From: Gemmatimonadota bacterium
Lineage (GTDB): Bacteria; Gemmatimonadota; Gemmatimonadetes; Gemmatimonadales; Gemmatimonadaceae
Direction of reading: 5' to 3'
Assembly (NCBI GenBank): GCA_016704465.1
Contig: JADJAD010000015.1
Location: 62,001 to 126,000 of the forward strand
DNA length: 64,000 bases
Positions within the stretch are counted from its first letter, which is position 1. The number at the start of each line of letters is the position of its first letter. Made by a program: the position numbers and the translations under genes. Below, piece by piece: positions 46,484-55,247 of this stretch. Under the pieces are notes generated by a model, which worked only from the letters and a program-made list of their open reading frames with translations, had not been told where the DNA came from and did not search any database.

Positions 46484-46874
46484 CAAACCCTCGTGGCAAA
46501 GGAATCGTACTGTTCATGCCGCATGTGGCTGCATCCGTGGAAAGGCTCGGGGGTGGGCCCGCGAGAGCATTGCCGGCGGCGAGAACAGCCCACGCGCGCG
46601 CGTGTGCGCGTCGCGAGTAGGCGGATCGTGAAGGCTGAAGCGCGGTAGTTGCTGGACAATGAGCGTCGGCTCGCGAAGGCGCGAGCGTGCGACGTTCCTG
46701 ACCAGAGACGCGCTCCGCCAACGGTTCTGACGTGTCTCGGCCAACGGATCGAGTTACAGGTCTTCTGGCGGCCGCGCAGGCGATTCGGCGAAGTCAGAAT
46801 CACGCGACGATTGCGTCCGACATGGTGAGGGCTGGTCGACAGCCACGCTCGCGCCACGTCAACCGGAGTCGTCA
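46484..46874. other. Intergenic region, no gene seen
   Basis: 391 bp between two divergent small genes. Open frames exist but are Arg-rich shadows with no start, signal or domain. It presumably holds both promoters. Confidence 0.5.
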
Positions 46875-47536
46875 ATGCTTCGTCATGCCGCGCGTTACGC
46901 AATCCGTAATGTCACCGCTGGGCTGATGGCGCTCGCCTCTGCGCTAGTCGCAGCATGCAATGGATCGGAAGGATCGAGCTCCGGAGAGAGCCCTTCGCGG
47001 AGCACGACCATCGCGAGCACCGTCTTGTTCGGCTTGGGAACAGACCGCCCGGGTGCGCCATGATCCACATGTACCGCAACGCATTCGCGCTCGGTGAGCC
47101 GCACTTTTCACGTGAGCACTGCGCGGACACGATCGTGGCAATTCACTCCCAGTTTCTCACGTCCGCCGACCGTACGTCATTCGAGCGGTTCCAGCGTTCG
47201 CGAGCGTTCGCGAAGCTCGTGCGGTTCATGTCGATGGACGAAGCCGAGCGAGACCAGCTGCTCCCCGGGAGCTGCTCCGAAGAGGAGCTCGCACTGCTTC
47301 GCGTCAGCGTCACCCACGTCGTGCCCGACCTCACATCGTCCGGGGATCGGCGTAACGGCGGTGACGCGCCGCTCGGCGGCGTGATGACGGAAGCAGTCAT
47401 CCTCTCTCTCGCGCTGTGCGACACGATGACGACCGAGGAGCTTCGGCAGGTCGCTGCCATGGCCCGGAGCGCAGCTACAACGCACATGCTGCTTGCTGCC
47501 AAGTCGACGCTGGAATGGGTGATGGAAACTCCCTGA
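46875..47536 (+). pseudogene. Small lipoprotein, one frameshift; paralogue of 59337-60041
   Basis: ATG 46875 begins a lipoprotein leader ending MALASALVAAC. The leader frame reads TVLFGLGTDRPGAP and stops at 47063. The next frame continues CAMIHMYRNAFALGEPHFSR, FERFQRSRAFAKLVRFMSMD, LLPGSCSEEELALLRVSVTH and stops at 47536. One missing base near 47050 joins them into a protein of about 220 residues. The same order of segments (LFGMGVDRACSYLHMMVN, FRASPTFARLQQSLARMD, VPGACTEDEILLLRKVAR) occurs in the intact protein at 59.3-60.0 kb, which proves the frames belong together. Conserved Cys residues suggest a disulphide. Family unknown; an envelope lipoprotein. Confidence 0.68.
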
Positions 47537-47655
47537 AGCATCCACCGGGTCCGGCCCGGCCACCGCGCATCACGACCGCAACACGGTCAGAAACACCGCT
47601 CGGCCGGCGACTCTGTGGTCAGCGATCCCGCGCAACTCATTCCCAGGGGTCCGCC

Positions 47656-47754
47656 ATGCCGCTCCATCGCCTCTCACTCTTCATTCTATTCGGTGCCCTC
47701 GGAAGCCTCTGCGGATTGGTGTGGTCCCCGAATTCGACGGCAGTCCAGAAGTAG
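47656..47754 (+). pseudogene. Truncated secreted-protein leader, apparently cut by an IS
   Basis: MPLHRLSLFILFGALGSLCG looks like a signal peptide with a lipobox-like end. The frame then runs into sequence that appears to belong to the insertion-sequence remnant and stops at 47754. No matching downstream part was found. I infer an N-terminal stump left after IS insertion and deletion. Confidence 0.35.
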
Positions 47755-47795
47755 AGTGGGTTCGCGCCTGGAGGCCTACCCAGGAGCGCCGACCG

Positions 47796-47890
47796 ATGAA
47801 GAAGTCCAGCTTTACGGAAGAACAGATCGCTTATGCCGTGCGTCAGGCGGAAAGCGGCACGGCCGCCGCAAACACATGCCGCGCTGCGCC
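47796..47890 (+). mobile_element. IS3-family transposase orfA fragment
   Basis: MKKSSFTEEQIAYAVRQAES followed by GTAAANTCR is the characteristic N terminus of IS3-group OrfA (helix-turn-helix, normally KKSRFTEEQI...VCRxxGIS). The similarity stops after about 30 residues, before the recognition helix; OrfB is absent. An element end was not identified; it may lie near 47717, where the upstream leader peptide breaks off. This is a dead remnant marking past transposition at the edge of the accessory block. Confidence 0.7.
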
Positions 47891-47913
47891 CGCCCGCACG
47901 TGCGTCACAGGGT

Positions 47914-48330
47914 CTACCGGGGACGAGCGCAGACCTCGGCGGCGGGCTGCTCAAGGACGGCGTGAGGAGGCATGGGCGTCCATAACCAGTGCAGCACTGC
48001 GCGGCGGCTCTCATAAATCATCTCGCCGTTCGCGTCGAACCAGTACGTGAAGTCGAGATGCTGGCTGAGGTGACCGCACCGCACGTGGTATACCTGCTCG
48101 CGATGCCGCGAGGTTGTGACTGAGTCGACTCTCTGCGGCTCAGAGAAGATGGTGCGCATGCGCACCAGCGCCGTCCCGTCACCGGCGGGGCCTCCGAAGG
48201 TGGCGTACCAGTACCAGACGCGATCGGGCGAACGGTCGACGACGTGCCAACGATCCTGCCCCAAGGCAGACGTGCCCGTCAACGCGATGAGCAGGAGTGA
48301 GCCGAACAGCCAGCGACCATGGGGAGGCAT
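47914..48330 (-). CDS. Small secreted protein, surface-adhesin E-like
   Basis: 138 residues with signal peptide (WLFGSLLLIALTGTSALG). The mature part, DRWHVVDRSPDRVWYW, VRMRTIFSEPQRVDSVTT, QVYHVRCGHLSQHLDFTYWF, GEMIYESRRAVLHW and a final EVCARP, follows the pattern of the surface-adhesin protein E (PF16747-like) fold. In that fold two Cys near the middle and end form a disulphide. The assignment is by pattern only. It ends right beside the IS remnant, whose boundary may have clipped its 3' flank. Confidence 0.6.
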   Translation of the reverse strand: MPPHGRWLFGSLLLIALTGTSALGQDRWHVVDRSPDRVWYWYATFGGPAGDGTALVRMRTIFSEPQRVDSVTTSRHREQVYHVRCGHLSQHLDFTYWFDANGEMIYESRRAVLHWLWTPMPPHAVLEQPAAEVCARPR

Positions 48331-48506
48331 GCGTGATCATCCGTGGAGGGTGTACTCCATGGACGCGGGGCGCTCCGGACTCTGACACCAGCCGTGAGCG
48401 CTCTTGTCCCGCACACGGCGCACTACCGGAGTCCTTACACCAAGTCCGTTCCCGCCAGGCGAAGCACGTTCTCGCGACCTCCTCTCGACGCCCTGGCGAG
48501 GCAGGG

Positions 48507-48768
48507 CTAGCCGTTCAGCCTCCACACGCCGGCCGCAGCACTCGCCAACGCGATCACGCCCATGACAAGACGGAACGGCCAGAACACCCCAAAGTACCCC
48601 AGTCGAGCGCGTAGCCTGGTCCCCAGTGACTCGTCACCACCCAGCGTCATGACCGCCTTGATCAGATGCTGTCGCGCGGCCCGCTCACTCAACCACGCCG
48701 CGACTCCTGCCACGATCGGCACCCCAAGGAGCGACCAGGGAATTGGTCGCATCAACGACACGTTCATC
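48507..48768 (-). pseudogene. Out-of-frame C-terminal membrane segment of the CxxC protein
   Basis: Frame ending at 48507: MNVSLMRPIPWSLLGVPIVA, then GVAAWLSERAARQHLIKAV and YFGVFWPFRLVMGVIALASA. Two good transmembrane helices lie between charged segments, with no start signal of their own. It overlaps the last 80 bp of the preceding gene, whose own frame loses hydrophobic character there. I read it as the true C terminus, displaced by one indel near 48770. Confidence 0.5.
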
Positions 48769-50094
48769 GACTGCGGCAGCTGTCGCCGACGCTGAAGCGG
48801 CCGCGAGCAGCAGCAAAGCCACGCCGTAACGCGTGGCAACGACGCGTCGCAGCGCGCGGCGAATGAGCGTGATCGACTCCCGCGCATACTCCTCGCTGAA
48901 CGCGCGGGACTGCAGAAGCCCTGCGTCGTCGAGCCGGAGATTGGCCTCCGACGCCAGGAACCTCGCCGATGCCAGTTCGATTCGTGCGGAACGCCCGAAC
49001 AAGCGAAGCCGAGATTGCTCCACTGCCTTCTCGAGATCATGCTTGTCCTGCGCAAGCAGCGCGGGCACCACGTCGTGCAAGTCGACGAACCGTGCCTCAT
49101 TGCCGAAGGCGCAGAATTGGATCGTCGCGTCCCCCACCGCGATCGAGAACTCGGCGATCGGGCAACGATAACCGTAGCGACGCTGCACCCAGAACTCTCC
49201 CACATCCGGCGCAAGCGCCTCCACCGTTGCAATTCGTCGCAAGGCCGCGATGGCCCTGGCGCTGGCAAACTCACGATTGACCTCGGCGTTCACATCGCGC
49301 GATTGAACGTGGAACGCACCATCGACGACGCAGTCCACCGTGCGGAGCGTCGTAAAGTAGCCAGTCTGATCGCACCTGCGGCACGGCACCTTCCCACGCC
49401 CGTCGCACGTTCCGCAGCTCACCGTGCCATTCAGGCACCGGGTGCACGGCACCTGCTTGCGGCCGTGGCACGAGGCACAGTCGACGGATCCGCTCGCGCC
49501 GCATCGACCGCAGGACTTCCCCGAGACCTTTCCCTCGCCTTTGCATGCGGGGCACTTGCCACGCCCAGAGTTACCGCCGAAGAGTGAGCGGCAGTCGGAG
49601 CAATGCACAGAGCGACTGCCCCGACATGTCGGGCATGGCACCTGGCCGCTCGCGCATGCGCGCTCGGGACAGGGGATCCACCTTTCTCCGCGACAATCAT
49701 CGCAGAGGCGCTCGTGTGCGAAGCACTGCACGCCCGCTCGGCAGTCGTGCGGTGTGAATTCCCGGTCCGACGCGGCATGCTCCAGGCTCCATGCGTGGAT
49801 CAGGGGCGGGAGCGCGGCAAGGACGTCCGTGCGTGCCTGGTGCGCGGCCTCGTCGACAGCATGGTGCGACGACAGCGCCCGTGCGCCGGCTGGGAGCCGC
49901 CCCGTCTGCTCGGTGCGCTCATTGCGGACCGTCACAGCGAAGTGCCAGGTCGCCGTGCCAGCAACGACCCGCATTGCGCCCGTGTGGAGGGCAAGCGAGT
50001 CACGATCGTGTCGCGTCAGCGGTTCCACGAACGCGAGCAGCGCTTCGTATGCCCGTGCGACGAGGGGGTCAGTCAGGGCCTGACTGATCGACAA
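48685..50094 (-). CDS. CxxC zinc-ribbon protein with C-terminal membrane anchor
   Basis: 469 residues from a TTG start (AGGA lies about 9 nt upstream). The N-terminal 110 residues are soluble and unrecognised. Then comes a dense array of CxxC pairs from about residue 118 to 245: CRAGVQCFAHERLCDDC, PCPTCRGSRSVHCSDC, CPACKGEGKVSGKSCGRCGA, DCASCHGRKQVPCTRCLNG, CGTCDGRGKVPCRRC. The CxxCxGxG spacing is that of the DnaJ zinc finger, so several zinc ions are likely bound and protein-protein contacts implied. A domain of about 160 residues and a hydrophobic helix (YGVALLLLAAASASATAAA) follow. After that the frame decays; the real end is probably at 48507. It is the most downstream member of the accessory minus-strand series. 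Confidence 0.75.
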   Translation of the reverse strand: MSISQALTDPLVARAYEALLAFVEPLTRHDRDSLALHTGAMRVVAGTATWHFAVTVRNERTEQTGRLPAGARALSSHHAVDEAAHQARTDVLAALPPLIHAWSLEHAASDREFTPHDCRAGVQCFAHERLCDDCRGERWIPCPERACASGQVPCPTCRGSRSVHCSDCRSLFGGNSGRGKCPACKGEGKVSGKSCGRCGASGSVDCASCHGRKQVPCTRCLNGTVSCGTCDGRGKVPCRRCDQTGYFTTLRTVDCVVDGAFHVQSRDVNAEVNREFASARAIAALRRIATVEALAPDVGEFWVQRRYGYRCPIAEFSIAVGDATIQFCAFGNEARFVDLHDVVPALLAQDKHDLEKAVEQSRLRLFGRSARIELASARFLASEANLRLDDAGLLQSRAFSEEYARESITLIRRALRRVVATRYGVALLLLAAASASATAAAVDERVVDATNSLVAPWGADRGRSRGVVE

Positions 50095-50128
50095 TGTACA
50101 TAATCCTGCTAGAGGGTAGTCTCGTCGC

Positions 50129-50725
50129 CTACGCTAGATCGGGCACACTGTCGGGCGACAACTGCGATGCTGACCAGTCAACAGCTAGTGGTGGCGAAGG
50201 TGCCACCGACGAGACGTTGGTGGATATCGATCCCGATCGAACGCCACCGTCGTAGGATTCGAGTCCCCGCTCCTTCTGCACGCGCTTCACCTGATCGATG
50301 AATGCGCGATCGTAGCCCTGTGCCGTGAGCGCCTCGCGGAGTGCCTCGGCGCTGGTGCGCGTCAGAAGCTCGACCCAGTCGTCGAAGCCGAATCTCGAGT
50401 AGGCCCCCGGAAGCACTTCTTCGCGCTCGGCGCGCCAAACGAGTGACAGGAGCGAAAGTCTGTAGCGGGTCAGTGCGAGCACCCGCAGGTAGTCGACGGC
50501 CTTGCCCGGGTGGCGCGTACGCTGGTACAGCGAGGCGACGTCTGGATTGGAATACATCTCCCAGTTCATGTTCATGAAGCGGTCCGTGAGTTCGCGTTCG
50601 GTCTGCAGCCTGGTGGCGCGCACCGAAAATCGATGTGCGACAACGGCAATCCAGGTCGTCATCACTGCGATGACGATCGCGGCCACAGCTGCAGCATGCT
50701 CGAGCGAGACGGTGATACGCATCAT
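50129..50725 (-). CDS. Single-pass membrane protein of unknown function
   Basis: 198 residues. The N-terminal helix AAAVAAIVIAVMTTWIAVVA anchors a soluble region rich in Arg/Glu helices (ATRLQTERELTDRFMNMNWE, LALTRYRLSLLSLVWRAERE). The tail after residue 170 is Ser/Pro-rich. The layout recalls small DUF-type proteins with one N-terminal TM and a helical bundle, often co-encoded with signalling genes. I do not recognise a named family. It lies between the Lon-like gene (128 bp upstream) and the zinc-ribbon gene (34 bp downstream), same strand. Confidence 0.65.
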   Translation of the reverse strand: MMRITVSLEHAAAVAAIVIAVMTTWIAVVAHRFSVRATRLQTERELTDRFMNMNWEMYSNPDVASLYQRTRHPGKAVDYLRVLALTRYRLSLLSLVWRAEREEVLPGAYSRFGFDDWVELLTRTSAEALREALTAQGYDRAFIDQVKRVQKERGLESYDGGVRSGSISTNVSSVAPSPPLAVDWSASQLSPDSVPDLA

Positions 50726-50853
50726 GCGCGGCGAACGGCCCGGGAGCGCCGCCTCATCGGACCTCCGGCGAGCGAGGTGTCAGCTGTCGACTCCAGAGCC
50801 CAGTCAGCGGTCGCGGTCGATATGGAGCGCATCGTCTTTGCACCTGGCGCCGG

Positions 50854-52785
50854 TCAGTATGGGAAGTACCGCTGGAACCGCATGAGACGCTCCCGCGCAG
50901 TACCCGACGCCACGCAGCGGCCGAAGCCCATCATCTCGTGACTCGTGCACAGCGCCTGCATCCTGTCGATGAGTGCGCTCTCCTCTGCAGGCGTCGCTCC
51001 CGACGCCGTCCACCTGTCCACGTCGGCGAGCAGCCGGAACACCGCACCATCGTCGCCCGGTGTGAGCGGAAGAGTGAGCAATCGGTCGACCACCACATCG
51101 GCCTCGGCCTGATCTCCCTGAGTTCGCAATAGCCAGGCCAGCAGTCGATGCGCGGATCTCTGCAGGTGTGCGGCTGGCGACGCCGGGTCGAAAGATAAGG
51201 CGCGCAGCCGATCGTTGGCCCACTCGACGTCGGTCCCGATCCGCACGCAGGCGCGCGCGCGCGCAAGATCCACGAACTTTCCGCCATCCTCGTTCAGCGC
51301 TTCGCGGTACTCATCGTGAAGCCGCTCCGCCTGCGCGAAATGCGCCTTCGACGCGCTCATCGATGCCAGCAGGAAGAGCTCCGAGATCTGAAACGAGAGC
51401 TCGCCTAGGCAGGGGACACCCTGGAGGTCGAGCTGTCGGAGCGCGCTCGCGATCGCGATCTGTTCCTGAACGCATGCATCGAACTCGTGCTCTTGAGTGG
51501 GCTGATCGATGCCGGAACTCGCCCGGAGCCGGCGGAGCCGCGCCAAGGCACCACGCAGGTGCTGGTGCGCGAGGGTGCGCGCACTGGCGGGGACGGAGTG
51601 CAGATACTGGTTCGCGAGGTTTCGCACCGACACGTCTTCCATTTTGTCGCTGTCGTGCGATTGCTGGATCAGCTGCGCCGCGACTCGTCGCTTGACGTCG
51701 TCAGGGAGCTCCTCCATCCCCTCGTGGCCCAGCAGGGCGACCGCCACGTCGTCGCCCTGATGCCGTCGCGTGATCGCGATGACCAGCTTGAGGAGCCAGC
51801 GATCGGTCGTCGTGAGCAGCGGACTCCATCGTTCGAGGAGTGCGCCGGCGGCGTTCTGCAGTGGCGTCCAGTTGTTCAACCAGGCGTTCGTGGCGAGCGC
51901 CATGTTGAGGATACCGAGACACCCGGCACGCACGACGTCGGGCGTGGGCCGGTCCTCCCGGAACACGCGCCGCTCGAAGGCCTCGAGTGCGTCGCGCGTC
52001 AGGTTTGGATAGGCGATCACGAGGGCCTCCGCGACGGTGCTAGCTTCATGTACCTCGAGCTCGCGCCCCAGCGCGCGCGCGCCATGGCGCGCGCTTCGTC
52101 GGTATTCGATGGTGACTCGGCGTTCCACGTGCGCTGGGCACTCCTGGCGACGATGAGGCGGGTGATGCGTGAGGTGCCGGCGAACAGTGCACAGACCTTG
52201 AGGGCGACCCCTTGCACCTCCGTCAATCGCCCGTGCTCCACATGAGCCGTACTGGCGAGGTCCTGTGGCGGAGGCACATCGAGCAACCACGACACCTGCG
52301 ACAGGACGAACGCGAGCCCATACGATCCGCCGCTCAGTGTCAGTGGAGGCAGATGACTGGGCACTGCAGGCTCCTCGCCAGGCGCCCGCGCCCTCTGGAT
52401 GTGTCCCGCCGCGATCGCGACGGCTCCGACCTCGTGCACCGACGAGAGTACGAGCGGCAGGTAGCGCGGAAGCTCGGCAGAAATGGACTCCCACAGCGCC
52501 TCAGCCTCCCCGTCGAACTGTCCATCCAGTGGTGAGCTGGAATCGATCCTCAGCGTCCAGAGATCCCCGAAACCCGCGTACGCTCCACCCGTGACCGACA
52601 GGAGCGGTACACACCCGAACTCGCCCTCATCGTTCGCACGTCCGCGCGCGCTGGCAAGCGCCCGCGCGAGAGAGCGGATCCTCCGAGTGAGGACGCAACC
52701 AGGGCGCCGCGCGCAGCATGTCGAGCACCCGCGTGCGCTGCTGCAGCGGCAGGTGCTGAAATCGCCCGAGCTCAGACCAAGTCAT
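50854..52785 (-). pseudogene. Lon-protease-like domain protein with helical repeat C terminus, two frameshifts
   Basis: The start is ATG 52785 (MTWSELGRFQHLPLQQRTRV), overlapping the stop of the gene before it. A shift near 52680 leads to SLARALASARGRANDEGEFG and on to HLPPLTLSGGSYGLAFVLSQ, then STAHVEHGRLTEVQGVALKV and CALFAGTSRITRLIVA. This matches the Lon (S16) proteolytic fold, with GGSYGLAF in the place of the catalytic GPSAG Ser and VALKV in the place of the catalytic Lys. A second shift between about 52120 and 52050 leads to ELEVHEASTVAEALVIAYPN and some 400 residues of Ala/Leu/Arg-rich helices, probably a TPR-like solenoid, ending QRYFPY. Corrected length is about 640 residues. There is no ATPase domain. 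Probably a peptidase effector or adaptor. Indels or true decay cannot be separated here. Confidence 0.6.
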
Positions 52786-53809
52786 CGGGCAGCGTTCCAG
52801 CGTCCCACCAGCTCCCCGGGTCGTTCTGGGCTATCTGGGCCACGATCGGATCTCGCTCGACAAGCTCCTCCAGTACGGGTCGCACCTTCTCGCCGAGCAG
52901 ATCGACGTCGTGGAACGGCGCCCTACTCCGCTCGGCCGCCGGATGCCGCCGCACGAGCCACGCGATGACCTCGACGCTGGCGCGGTCCCACGCACAGCGC
53001 GCGTACTCGGTGCACCACGCCTCGGTTACGTCGTCGTCCCGCTCGCCCAAGGCCTGCAACTGCGCGCGCAGCGCCTCGACCTGCAGAGCGAGACGTTCCT
53101 CGATCCCTCGCAGCGACGTCGCCTCCAGCGACCGGATCCACTCGACGGGCCGCGGCTCCGCAAGGCGCAGCGACTTGAGGTCCTCGAAGCTCCTGATCTT
53201 CGCAGGCTGCGCGACTCCGGCGACGAAGGCCAGTAGTGCTGACGCCACGAGCGCATCCCATGCCTGCTCCGTCGCCAGCGATCGCTCGACAGCTTGCCGA
53301 AGCGGATCGGACGTCGAGTGCTCCGCCCACATGCGCACGGTGGTGGCGGGAGGGTGCGCGACCGGAGAATCGCGCTGAACAAGCGCCATTTCGAGCACGG
53401 CACCGTTCCGTGCGATCACGATGGTGTGCGCGCCAAGACGGATGGCACAGGCGTCCCCGTCGTGACCGTGGCGGAGGTAAGCCAGGCTCTGCGCCGAGCC
53501 GACGCGGCCGAATTCGGGGGTACCCCTGAGCACCTGGAACTCGAGGGCGCGTCCTGCGCGATCGAGCACCTCGAGTACGTCGGCCCGCGGATAGCAGTGC
53601 AGGTCGAGCTCGAGTCGATTCGCGGTCTCGGACATCACCGTCAGCGGCGCGCCAGGAGCTCCCGTGTCGAGCCACCGGGCAAACTCGCCCGTCGTGGCCT
53701 GCAGCCCCTCCGCGATGCTTCTCTGCGGCAGGGCGATGTCCTCGCGTTGCAGCACACGGAGTTGCCGATCCTCCAAGAGGAGCTGGATCTCGCGTTCAGA
53801 GAGCGGCAT
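52772..53809 (-). CDS. Hypothetical regulatory protein, possible N-terminal HTH
   Basis: 345 residues from ATG 53809, with GGAGGA 4 nt upstream. The N terminus has ALPQRSIAEGLQATTGEFAR followed by WLDTG and TANRLELDL, which looks like an XRE-type helix-turn-helix (second helix SIAEGL, third EFARWL). The middle is beta-rich (SLAYLRHGHDGDACAIRLGA, HTIVIARNGAVLEMALVQ). From about residue 180 it is helical, with SLATEQAWDALVASALLAFV; the Crp-like neighbour has the related AVASEDAWDTLRALADVLV, so the two share a module. Both ends overlap the neighbours (14 nt each), implying coupled translation. Family not identified. Confidence 0.62.
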   Translation of the reverse strand: MPLSEREIQLLLEDRQLRVLQREDIALPQRSIAEGLQATTGEFARWLDTGAPGAPLTVMSETANRLELDLHCYPRADVLEVLDRAGRALEFQVLRGTPEFGRVGSAQSLAYLRHGHDGDACAIRLGAHTIVIARNGAVLEMALVQRDSPVAHPPATTVRMWAEHSTSDPLRQAVERSLATEQAWDALVASALLAFVAGVAQPAKIRSFEDLKSLRLAEPRPVEWIRSLEATSLRGIEERLALQVEALRAQLQALGERDDDVTEAWCTEYARCAWDRASVEVIAWLVRRHPAAERSRAPFHDVDLLGEKVRPVLEELVERDPIVAQIAQNDPGSWWDAGTLPDDLV

Positions 53810-55247
53810 CTGTTCCTCCCAGTGCGTCGGGTGCTGCGCCCTCGCGGTTGCTCTTGTACTTTCGCCCCCCCTTCGTGGATGCGTACAAGGAGGCAGCCGC
53901 AAGGAGCACTCCACGCCGAACGCCCGCCGCAAGACTGTCATCCTCTCGCGTTGCCTGCGCTATCCAATCGACGCGCGCGAGCGCCCGCTTCTGACGCTGG
54001 GCATATCGATCCTGGATCGTCCTGCGCGACTCGTCATCCTTGCGGCCGATCGACATCATGATGCGCTCCAGGCGTCGGAGCTCCGGCCCTTCCGCGTTTC
54101 TCAGCAGTTGTATGCTCATCGCGAGTTGCCGAGGTACCGCGATGGCCGGAGACCAGGCGGGCATGACCCGCTTCTTCTCCCTTCTGGACTTCTCTGTCAA
54201 GCCGGCCCTCGCTGCTCTCGCGGCCTCCTCTGCCGCTTCCGCCTCCTTCTTCTCGCTCGCGGTCCTCGGCAGAGGATCGCCCGTGATATCAAACCCCTGT
54301 TGCATGAGGCGTTCCTCGAAGGCGCGGAAGTCAAGAAGGTCGTCAACATGAAGTCTTCGCATCAGCACCTCATGCACCCGCGCTGCGGCCGCAGCCAGTC
54401 TCGGAGGGGTTGGTGTGTGGGGAGACTCCGCTTCATCGAGAGTGGCGGTCAGGTAGGACTGCACAGACGATGTGATGTCCGAAAGTCCATCGAGGAGCGT
54501 CACCTTCGACAGGAAGCGCGTCACGAATCTCGTCAAGTCCGCCTTCACACGATCCTGCAGTCCGTTAGCATCACTAGCGCCCATGTCCATCCACGGGAGC
54601 GCGCGCTGGACGAGATGCGTGATGGTTGCACGACGGAGTCCGGCATAGAAGCGCACACTCCGACGCTCCCCTACGCTGACGATCGACTCATCGGTACCGT
54701 CGACGGGCAGTGCACCCAGGGCCACGCACTCGTGAAACGCCAGGTACCCACTGGCGTCAGGGTCTCCGCACTCCATGCGCATTCGGGTCGCAAGCAGGGC
54801 GCGGCCGGCTTGGAGGTCGGTGAGTTCGCTCGGACCTGTCGGCCATCCCATCCTGATCGCCAACCTGACGCCGGCGTCGGTGAGTGGATCCACCTGAGCA
54901 TCTGGGGCCTCATCGTGCCGCTGGGTCGGATGAGCAACCGCGCGTCGGCGGTGGTCTTCTATCCTGTACGCAAGGCACGCTCGCAGATACGAACGCGGGC
55001 TGTCAGGCCGCAGCTCCAGCTGCTTCTCGAAGAAATGGACCAACTGCTCCTGTACGACGTCATCTAGCTCGTCCAGTGATAGTCGATATTCCCTGCCGAC
55101 ATCGCGGGCGAGCGCTATTGCTTGCGCTCGCACGACTTCGAACGCGCTGTTCTGCTCCCTGTCACTGACACCGCCGCCCTTGGCACGAACAATCACGTCG
55201 AAGGCACGTGCCAGCTGCTCGGCACTTGTCTCGTCCCAGTCACTCAC
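53796..55247 (-). CDS. Sigma-70 region 2-containing protein with long C-terminal extension
   Basis: 483 residues. Residues about 40-100 (FEVVRAQAIALARDVGREYR, SLDELDDVVQEQLVHFFEKQ, SPRSYLRACLAYRIEDHRRR) fit sigma-70 region 2: core-binding helix, DDVVQE acidic stretch and a -10-recognition helix ending in HRRR. The remaining 380 residues are not typical of ECF sigma factors. They contain helical segments and a basic region (TEKSRREKKRVMPAWSP) before IQLLRNAEGPELRRLERIMM, which could be a diverged region 4. It may direct polymerase to its own operon or be a sigma-derived DNA-binding regulator. It overlaps the gene before by 4 nt (ATGA) and the one after by 14 nt. Confidence 0.68.
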   Translation of the reverse strand: MSDWDETSAEQLARAFDVIVRAKGGGVSDREQNSAFEVVRAQAIALARDVGREYRLSLDELDDVVQEQLVHFFEKQLELRPDSPRSYLRACLAYRIEDHRRRAVAHPTQRHDEAPDAQVDPLTDAGVRLAIRMGWPTGPSELTDLQAGRALLATRMRMECGDPDASGYLAFHECVALGALPVDGTDESIVSVGERRSVRFYAGLRRATITHLVQRALPWMDMGASDANGLQDRVKADLTRFVTRFLSKVTLLDGLSDITSSVQSYLTATLDEAESPHTPTPPRLAAAAARVHEVLMRRLHVDDLLDFRAFEERLMQQGFDITGDPLPRTASEKKEAEAAEEAARAARAGLTEKSRREKKRVMPAWSPAIAVPRQLAMSIQLLRNAEGPELRRLERIMMSIGRKDDESRRTIQDRYAQRQKRALARVDWIAQATREDDSLAAGVRRGVLLAAASLYASTKGGRKYKSNREGAAPDALGGTDAAL

